Shown here piece after piece: positions 6,158 to 10,681 of a DNA stretch of 10,681 bases. Source of the stretch: JBLHUT01 sp047629975 (lineage in GTDB: Bacteria > Pseudomonadota > Alphaproteobacteria > Rhodobacterales > Rhodobacteraceae); NCBI GenBank assembly GCA_047629975.1, contig JBLHUT010000111.1, positions 1 to 10,681 of the forward strand. Direction: 5' to 3'. Position 1 is the first letter of the stretch. Every line of letters starts with the position of its first letter. The notes beneath the pieces are model-generated. The model was not told the origin of the DNA. It worked only from the letters and a program-made list of their open reading frames with translations, and made no database searches. The translations under genes were made by a program, and so were the position numbers.

Positions 6158-7815
6158 TCAAGGGGGCGATAAAGGGATCGGAGGGTGCGCAGGGTGCTGA
6201 TCGTGGCCTGCGGATAGACGCGCTGTCGCTGTCGATCCACGGTACGCCCATCTTGCGTGATGTGTCGCTGTCTTTGATGCCGGGGCGTGTTTTGGGGCTG
6301 GTGGGAGAAAGCGGTTCTGGCAAGTCGCTGACTGCGCAGTGCATTCTGCAATTGCTGCCAAACGGCAGTTCGGTCTCGGGCGAGGTGTCCTTTGAGGGCC
6401 GGTCTTTGCTGGACCTGTCCGAGGCGCAATTATGCGCTTTGCGAGGGCGGCGCATTTCGATGATCTTTCAAGAACCGATGACCGCGCTCAATCCGGTGCA
6501 AACCATCGGGGATCAGGTTGCCGAGACATTGCTGGTCCATGGTATCACCGGTCGGGCAGCGGCGTATGACATCGCACAAGAACGGCTTGAGCGGGTCGGG
6601 CTTGACCGTAAAGCGGTGCCGCCGACGCGGTACCCTCATGAATTGTCCGGCGGGCAAAGGCAGCGGGTCTGTATCGCGATGGCGATTGCCTGCAAGCCTG
6701 CCTTGCTTATTGCGGACGAGCCGACAACCGCGCTTGATGTAACGACGCAGGCCCAGATCCTTGACCTGTTGCGCGAATTGGTCGCCGAAGAGCAGATGTC
6801 GCTTTTGTTGATCACCCATGACCTTGCTGTGGTGGCGGGCATGGCCGATGACGTGGCCGTGATGCGCGCCGGTGCGGTTGTCGAACAGGGACCTGCGGGG
6901 GATGTCTTTGCCCGAATGCGCCATCCCTACACCCGCGCGCTTTTTGCGGCCTCTGCGCATCAGCCTGTCCGGACGCCAATTAAGGCACGGGCGGCGTCTT
7001 GTGACACTGGTGCGGTGCTTCTCAGACTTGATAACGTGCAGCGGTCCTATGACCTGCCACGGCGGGGATGGTTCGGCAGGGGCGGCACGCTGCGCGCGGT
7101 GGACGGGGTCAGCTTTGGGTTGGACCGCGCACAAAGCCTTGGGTTGGTGGGCGAAAGCGGATGTGGAAAATCGACCTTGAGCCGCGCAATTCTGGGGTTG
7201 GAGCCGGTACAGGGCGGGCGGATCGCGCTTGACGGCGTGCCGGTCGGGGCCGACATGCCGCCCGGGATGCGTCAGCGCATGCAGGTGGTATTTCAGGACC
7301 CCTACGGCAGCTTCAATCCGCGCCACAGGGTGGAGCGGATCCTGAAAGAGCCGTTCTATCTGGGCGGAACACCTGCCGATCTCGATGAGCGCATCGCACA
7401 GACGCTGACCTCGGTGGGGTTGAACACGGCTGATGCGCGCAAGTACCCGCACGAGTTTTCCGGCGGTCAACGGCAGCGGATCGCGATCGCCCGTGCGTTG
7501 ATAACCCGACCCGACCTGATTGTTCTGGATGAGGCCGTCTCGGCGCTGGATGTGTCGGTGCGCGCCGTGATCCTTGACCTGCTGGCTGATTTGCAGGCGC
7601 AGTTCGGGTTGAGCTATCTGTTTATTTCCCATGATCTGAACGTCGTGCGGGCCATCACCGACCGGGTCATGGTCATGCAGGCGGGCCGGATCGTGGAGCA
7701 GGGTGCAACCAAAGATGTGTTCGCGCGGCCTGCCCATGCCTACACCCGTGCGCTTTTGGCTGCTTCGCCGCGGTTGCCCGATACCGCCGCCCTGACGCGC
7801 CCCGAAAAGGACTGA
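6154..7815 (+). CDS. ABC transporter ATP-binding protein, fused DppD-DppF type
   Basis: A 553-residue protein with two complete ATPase domains, so one chain supplies both nucleotide-binding sites of the importer. Domain 1: Walker A GESGSGKS (51-58), Q-loop Q106, signature LSGGQ (164-168), Walker B LLIADE (184-189), switch H222, then the HPYTRAL element (258-264) typical of oligopeptide ATPases. A linker of roughly 25 residues follows. Domain 2: Walker A GESGCGKS (333-340), Q381, FSGGQ (435-439), LIVLDE (455-460), H493 and HAYTRAL near 528-534. All catalytic residues are present in both halves, so both sites should be active. The start overlaps the DppC-like stop (ATGA). Fusions of this kind are common in alphaproteobacteria (for example GsiA- and YejF-like proteins). 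Residues 1-18 form a short non-conserved leader before the first beta strand; a later start is possible but the overlap favours 6154. Confidence 0.94.
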   Translation: MIKGAIKGSEGAQGADRGLRIDALSLSIHGTPILRDVSLSLMPGRVLGLVGESGSGKSLTAQCILQLLPNGSSVSGEVSFEGRSLLDLSEAQLCALRGRRISMIFQEPMTALNPVQTIGDQVAETLLVHGITGRAAAYDIAQERLERVGLDRKAVPPTRYPHELSGGQRQRVCIAMAIACKPALLIADEPTTALDVTTQAQILDLLRELVAEEQMSLLLITHDLAVVAGMADDVAVMRAGAVVEQGPAGDVFARMRHPYTRALFAASAHQPVRTPIKARAASCDTGAVLLRLDNVQRSYDLPRRGWFGRGGTLRAVDGVSFGLDRAQSLGLVGESGCGKSTLSRAILGLEPVQGGRIALDGVPVGADMPPGMRQRMQVVFQDPYGSFNPRHRVERILKEPFYLGGTPADLDERIAQTLTSVGLNTADARKYPHEFSGGQRQRIAIARALITRPDLIVLDEAVSALDVSVRAVILDLLADLQAQFGLSYLFISHDLNVVRAITDRVMVMQAGRIVEQGATKDVFARPAHAYTRALLAASPRLPDTAALTRPEKD

Positions 7816-7819
7816 ACCG

Positions 7820-8131
7820 ATGCGGATCGACATCGACATTGAGGTTTTTGGCGGCACATTTGCCAGTCAGCCGCTGGTTTTTGCCCATTTGCTTGATTTT
7901 GCCGACGGTTTGGATCTCGATCATGTGGAGGTCATTTGCGGGGTCGACCCGGCGCGCCGGTTGGCCCATCATTTCGACGCCTGCGTTGTGGCCGATATCG
8001 AAGCGGCGCTGGGCGTGTTCGGGACCTGCGTTCTGGTCTTTCCGCAGGCGGTTACAAAAGCAAGGGTCGTGCAAACGGCTCTGTTGAAGCCTCTTGGTAC
8101 CTGGCGCGGGCACAGGCATCTTGCGGGATAG
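7820..8131 (+). CDS. Uncharacterised 103-residue protein in the transporter-peptidase operon
   Basis: I do not recognise this protein. It is small and acidic, with no signal peptide, no membrane segment and no cysteine or histidine arrangement typical of metal sites (His at 35, 49, 50, 96, 98). The pattern alternates predicted strands and helices: IDIDIEVFGG, a helix at about 18-28, HVEVICGVDP (35-44), a helix over ARRLAHHF, CVVADIEAALG, and TCVLVFPQA. This resembles a truncated alpha/beta, perhaps Rossmann-like, domain, but that is a guess from texture. The gene is probably real: it starts 4 bases after the ATPase stop, has AAGGA (7807-7811) 8 bases before its ATG, uses the same codon bias as its neighbours, and is followed 25 bases later by the peptidase gene. 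The position suggests an accessory role in the same pathway, such as a small regulatory or substrate-handling subunit. The last dozen residues (WRGHRHLAG) look less ordered. Confidence 0.72.
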   Translation: MRIDIDIEVFGGTFASQPLVFAHLLDFADGLDLDHVEVICGVDPARRLAHHFDACVVADIEAALGVFGTCVLVFPQAVTKARVVQTALLKPLGTWRGHRHLAG

Positions 8132-8156
8132 AACAACGCGCCGCAAAGGGGATGCC

Positions 8157-9167
8157 ATGAAGGTCGGTCCGCGAAACCTGATAACAGACGTCGAGGGCCT
8201 GCGTGTCGGGCAGGCAGAGGATGCGCGGGTGCGCACGGGCTGTTCTGTTGTGATTGCCGACGCGCCATTTGTTGCGGGTGTGAATGTCATGGGCGGGGCC
8301 CCCGGCACGCGGGAGGTGGCGCTGTTGTCTCCTGACACGTTGGTGCAAAAAGTTGACGCGCTGGTTCTGTCGGGCGGTTCGGCCTTTGGTCTGGATGCGG
8401 CAAGCGGGGTGGCGGACGGTTTGCGTGCCCAAGGGCGCGGGTTCAGTGTCGGTGATCAACGCGTGCCGATTGTGCCGGCGGCGATCCTGTTCGATCTGCT
8501 CAACGGTGGCGACAAGGCGTGGCAGCAAAACCCGTACAAAGAATTGGGATTAAAGGCACTTAATGCCGCATCCGGCGACTTTGCCATGGGCAGTGCGGGG
8601 GCTGGCATGGGCGCGGGTGTTGCGGGCTTGAAAGGCGGTCTGGGCTCGGCGTCGGTGGTATTGGACAGCGGGATCACGGTGGCGGCTCTTGTTGCTGTTA
8701 ATGCGGTCGGTGCGGTGACCATCGGCGACGGGCCACATTTCTGGGCACACCCGTGGGAGATGCAGGCAGAGTTTGGCGCCGTGACCGGTGCGCCGCGACA
8801 TGATCCTTTTGCCAGACCGCGCACCAAGATGGGCCTTCGCGCAGGGCAGGCCACGACCATCGCGATTGTGGCCACCGATGCCGATCTGGATCAGGCGCAG
8901 GCCACGCGGATGGCGACGGCGGCCCATGACGGGATGGCACGCGCGATTGTGCCGTCGCACACGCCGCTTGACGGTGATCTGGTGTTCGCAGCCGCGACAG
9001 GGCAGCGTGCGCTCACTGATCCGGTGGCAGATACGCTGGAGATCGGGCACGCTGCTGCGGTTTGCCTTAGTCGTGCGATTGCGCGCGGTGTCTATCTTGC
9101 TACGCCTGCGCCGGGCGATGTGTGGCCGTGTTGGCAAAGCCGGTTCGGTGGCCAACGGGGGGCGTAA
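8157..9167 (+). CDS. P1 family peptidase (DmpA/NylC-type N-terminal nucleophile aminopeptidase, S58)
   Basis: A 336-residue member of the DmpA family. These enzymes cut themselves into two chains and then use the newly exposed N-terminal Ser or Thr to release N-terminal residues, including D-, beta- or omega-amino acids, from peptides and amides. Diagnostic blocks: GPRNLITDVEGLRVG at the N terminus, NVMGGAPGTRE, then VDALVLSGGSAFGLDAASGV, the Gly-rich GSAGAGMGAGVAGLKGGLG, and DGDLVFAAATG near the C terminus. By alignment with NylC the self-cleavage point should be A232/T233 in GQATTIAIVATDADL, making T233 the probable nucleophile. Start chosen at 8157, where AAGGGG (8146-8151) is well spaced and the family N terminus begins; the longer frame from 8094 would run back into the preceding gene. 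No signal peptide, so it acts in the cytoplasm on imported substrate. Last gene of the tightly spaced transporter operon. Exact substrate cannot be read. Confidence 0.9.
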   Translation: MKVGPRNLITDVEGLRVGQAEDARVRTGCSVVIADAPFVAGVNVMGGAPGTREVALLSPDTLVQKVDALVLSGGSAFGLDAASGVADGLRAQGRGFSVGDQRVPIVPAAILFDLLNGGDKAWQQNPYKELGLKALNAASGDFAMGSAGAGMGAGVAGLKGGLGSASVVLDSGITVAALVAVNAVGAVTIGDGPHFWAHPWEMQAEFGAVTGAPRHDPFARPRTKMGLRAGQATTIAIVATDADLDQAQATRMATAAHDGMARAIVPSHTPLDGDLVFAAATGQRALTDPVADTLEIGHAAAVCLSRAIARGVYLATPAPGDVWPCWQSRFGGQRGA

Positions 9168-9314
9168 TTCTGCGGCTTATCGGGCCTTGTGCGGTATCTT
9201 GACCCTTGCATAGCGGTCATGAGGGTGGTGATACAGATCCAGAAGCCGTTCGTGATACTGTGGCCGTGGCCCGTTCCGAACAGGCGTCCCCGGACCAAAA
9301 AATGGAGCAACGCG
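9168..9314. other. Intergenic region between the peptidase and gabD
   Basis: 147 bases with no credible open frame and no intrinsic terminator. TTGACC (9199-9204) looks like a -35 box, but nothing resembling a -10 sits 16-18 bases downstream. GTGATAC occurs twice (9229-9235 and 9252-9258), 23 bp apart. The only firm site is GGAG (9304-9307), the ribosome site of gabD. Read-through from the operon into gabD is possible. Confidence 0.4.
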
Positions 9315-10681
9315 ATGATGGATGCTATGGAAACCCTGAAAAGTAAGCTGTCGGACCCGGCCTTGCTTGAGACGCGCGCCTATGTTGCGGGCGAATGGAT
9401 TGCGGCCGATAGCGGGGCCACCTTTGATGTCATCAATCCGGCCGACGGGTCGGTCATTGCACAGGTTGCGCAAACAGGCCGCAGCGAAGCGGCACGCGCA
9501 ATCGCGGCTGCCGACATCGCCGGTAAGACTTGGGCGGCACGCACCGGCAAGGACCGCTGCAATGTCATGCGACGCTGGTACGATCTGATGATGGCCGCAC
9601 AGGACGATCTGGCGATGATCCTGACGGCTGAAATGGGCAAACCTCTGGCCGAGGCAAAGGGCGAGATCGTGTACGGTGCATCGTTCGTCGAATGGTTTGC
9701 CGAAGAGGCCAAGCGGATTTACGGCGAAATCATCCCGGGGCACCAGCCTGACAAGCGGATATCCGTGATCCGTCAGCCGATCGGGGTTGTCGGCTCTATC
9801 ACGCCGTGGAACTTTCCGAATGCGATGATCACCCGCAAGGCCGGTCCGGCATTGGCGGCAGGCTGCGGTTTTGTGGCAAAGCCCGCCGAAGATACCCCCC
9901 TGTCGGCGCTGGCGCTGGCGGTGCTGGCCGAACGTGCGGGCTTGCCCAAGGGCCTTTTCTCGGTGCTGCCCACGTCAAAGGACATCGGCCGCGAGATCGG
10001 GTTGGAATTTTGTGAAAATCCGATCGTGCGCAAACTGACCTTTACCGGCTCGACCGAAGTCGGGCGGATTCTGCTGCGCCAAGCCGCAGAGCAGGTCATG
10101 AAATGCTCGATGGAACTGGGTGGTAACGCGCCGTTTATCGTGTTCGACGATGCTGATCTGGACGCGGCAGTCGCAGGGGCGATGATCTGCAAGTTCCGCA
10201 ACAACGGCCAGACGTGCGTGTGTGCGAACCGGATTTACGTGCAGGCGGGCGTGTACGACGCGTTTGCGGCCAAGTTGAAAGTTGCCGTCGAGGCGATGAA
10301 GGTCGGGAACGGTTTTGACGACGGCGTGACACTGGGCCCGATCATCAACGAGGCCGGCGTCAAAAAGGTCGAGCAGCACGTGGCCAACGCCCTTGAGCAC
10401 GGGGCGACACTGGTCACAGGCGGCAAACGTCACGCGCTGGGCGGTACATTCTTTGAACCGACCATCGTAACCGGCGCCACGCAAGACATGGTTTTTGCAA
10501 AGAACGAGACATTCGGCCCCTTTGCACCGCTCTTCAAGTTCGAGACCGAAGAAGACGCGATTGCGATGGCAAACGACACGATTTACGGGCTTGCGGCGTA
10601 TTTTTATGCCCGTGACGTCAGCCGTGTCACGCGGGTGTCCGAGGGGCTGGAATACGGGATTGTCGGGATCAACACCGGCAT
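9315..10681 (+). CDS. gabD: Succinate-semialdehyde dehydrogenase GabD (3' partial)
   Basis: Oxidises succinate semialdehyde to succinate with NAD(P)+, the last step of GABA breakdown, in the cytoplasm. 455 codons are present and the frame is still open at the right edge; E. coli GabD is 482 residues, so about 30-40 residues are missing. Family features: AYVAGEW near residue 23, TPWNFPNAMITRKAGPALAA (substrate and cofactor pocket), TFTGSTEVGR, MELGGNAPF with general base E267, and FRNNGQTCVCANRIYVQ with catalytic C301 and neighbouring C303, the CxC pair of GabD enzymes. The tail INTG just before the edge fits GabD too. Start at 9315 has GGAG 7 bases upstream; the adjacent ATG at 9318 is an equal alternative by homology. 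A glutarate-semialdehyde or other omega-semialdehyde substrate within the GabD/DavD subfamily cannot be excluded. It follows the peptidase gene on the same strand and could be its own unit or the end of the operon. Confidence 0.92.
   Translation, partial: MMDAMETLKSKLSDPALLETRAYVAGEWIAADSGATFDVINPADGSVIAQVAQTGRSEAARAIAAADIAGKTWAARTGKDRCNVMRRWYDLMMAAQDDLAMILTAEMGKPLAEAKGEIVYGASFVEWFAEEAKRIYGEIIPGHQPDKRISVIRQPIGVVGSITPWNFPNAMITRKAGPALAAGCGFVAKPAEDTPLSALALAVLAERAGLPKGLFSVLPTSKDIGREIGLEFCENPIVRKLTFTGSTEVGRILLRQAAEQVMKCSMELGGNAPFIVFDDADLDAAVAGAMICKFRNNGQTCVCANRIYVQAGVYDAFAAKLKVAVEAMKVGNGFDDGVTLGPIINEAGVKKVEQHVANALEHGATLVTGGKRHALGGTFFEPTIVTGATQDMVFAKNETFGPFAPLFKFETEEDAIAMANDTIYGLAAYFYARDVSRVTRVSEGLEYGIVGINTG

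Noticed and set aside
6430..7857. 475-codon open frame on the minus strand
   Set aside because: It lies entirely antisense to the fused ATPase, which has all its motifs intact. Long antisense frames are expected in GC-rich genes with strong third-position bias, and the translation resembles no known family.
9199..9258. TTGACC as a gabD promoter and a GTGATAC direct repeat as an activator site
   Set aside because: No -10-like sequence at an acceptable distance. A 7 bp repeat at 23 bp spacing is easily accidental and not on a clean helical phase.

Overview
The window looks like chromosomal DNA of a marine-type alphaproteobacterium, most likely Rhodobacteraceae (Roseobacter group). The grounds are the high GC content with strong G/C third-position bias, a DUF1523 protein (a family I associate with that group), a PutA with the typical LPGPTGESN and TTAAGGN C-terminal motifs, and an organic-nitrogen catabolic gene set. 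Every gene recognised concerns uptake or breakdown of amino-acid-like compounds. I see no tRNA, rRNA, CRISPR array, insertion sequence, phage gene or recombinase.

Layout. At the left edge is the 3' end of putA (bifunctional proline oxidation enzyme, + strand). Converging on it is a two-transmembrane DUF1523 gene (- strand, 536-1189). A divergent intergenic region then leads into a secreted family-5 substrate-binding protein (1443-2918), which ends at a strong, nearly symmetric terminator (2938-2966). On the other side of that terminator, pointing back at it, is a complete creatinase (2976-4181, - strand). Across a 213 bp divergent control region, with a candidate promoter and a 13 bp palindrome overlapping its -35 box, begins a tight five-gene + strand operon. 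It encodes a DppB-like permease, a DppC-like permease, a DppD-DppF fused ATPase, a 103-residue protein I do not recognise, and a DmpA/NylC-type P1 family peptidase. The first three overlap by 4 bp each. After 147 bp with no visible terminator comes a succinate-semialdehyde dehydrogenase (gabD type) that runs off the right edge.

How the parts fit. The binding protein, two permeases and fused ATPase make one complete importer of the peptide/nickel/opine class, but its binding protein is separated from the membrane components by the inverted creatinase gene. Creatinase splits creatine into sarcosine and urea. P1 family peptidases cleave N-terminal residues, including beta- and omega-amino acids, from peptides and amides. 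The locus therefore reads as an island for importing and hydrolysing small amide or guanidino nitrogen compounds, with gabD and putA feeding carbon skeletons into the TCA cycle. The individual enzyme identities are firm. The transported substrate, and whether creatinase works with the transporter, are inference. No wholly new system is evident; the least explained parts are the 103-residue protein, the split transporter layout and the palindrome at the creatinase promoter.
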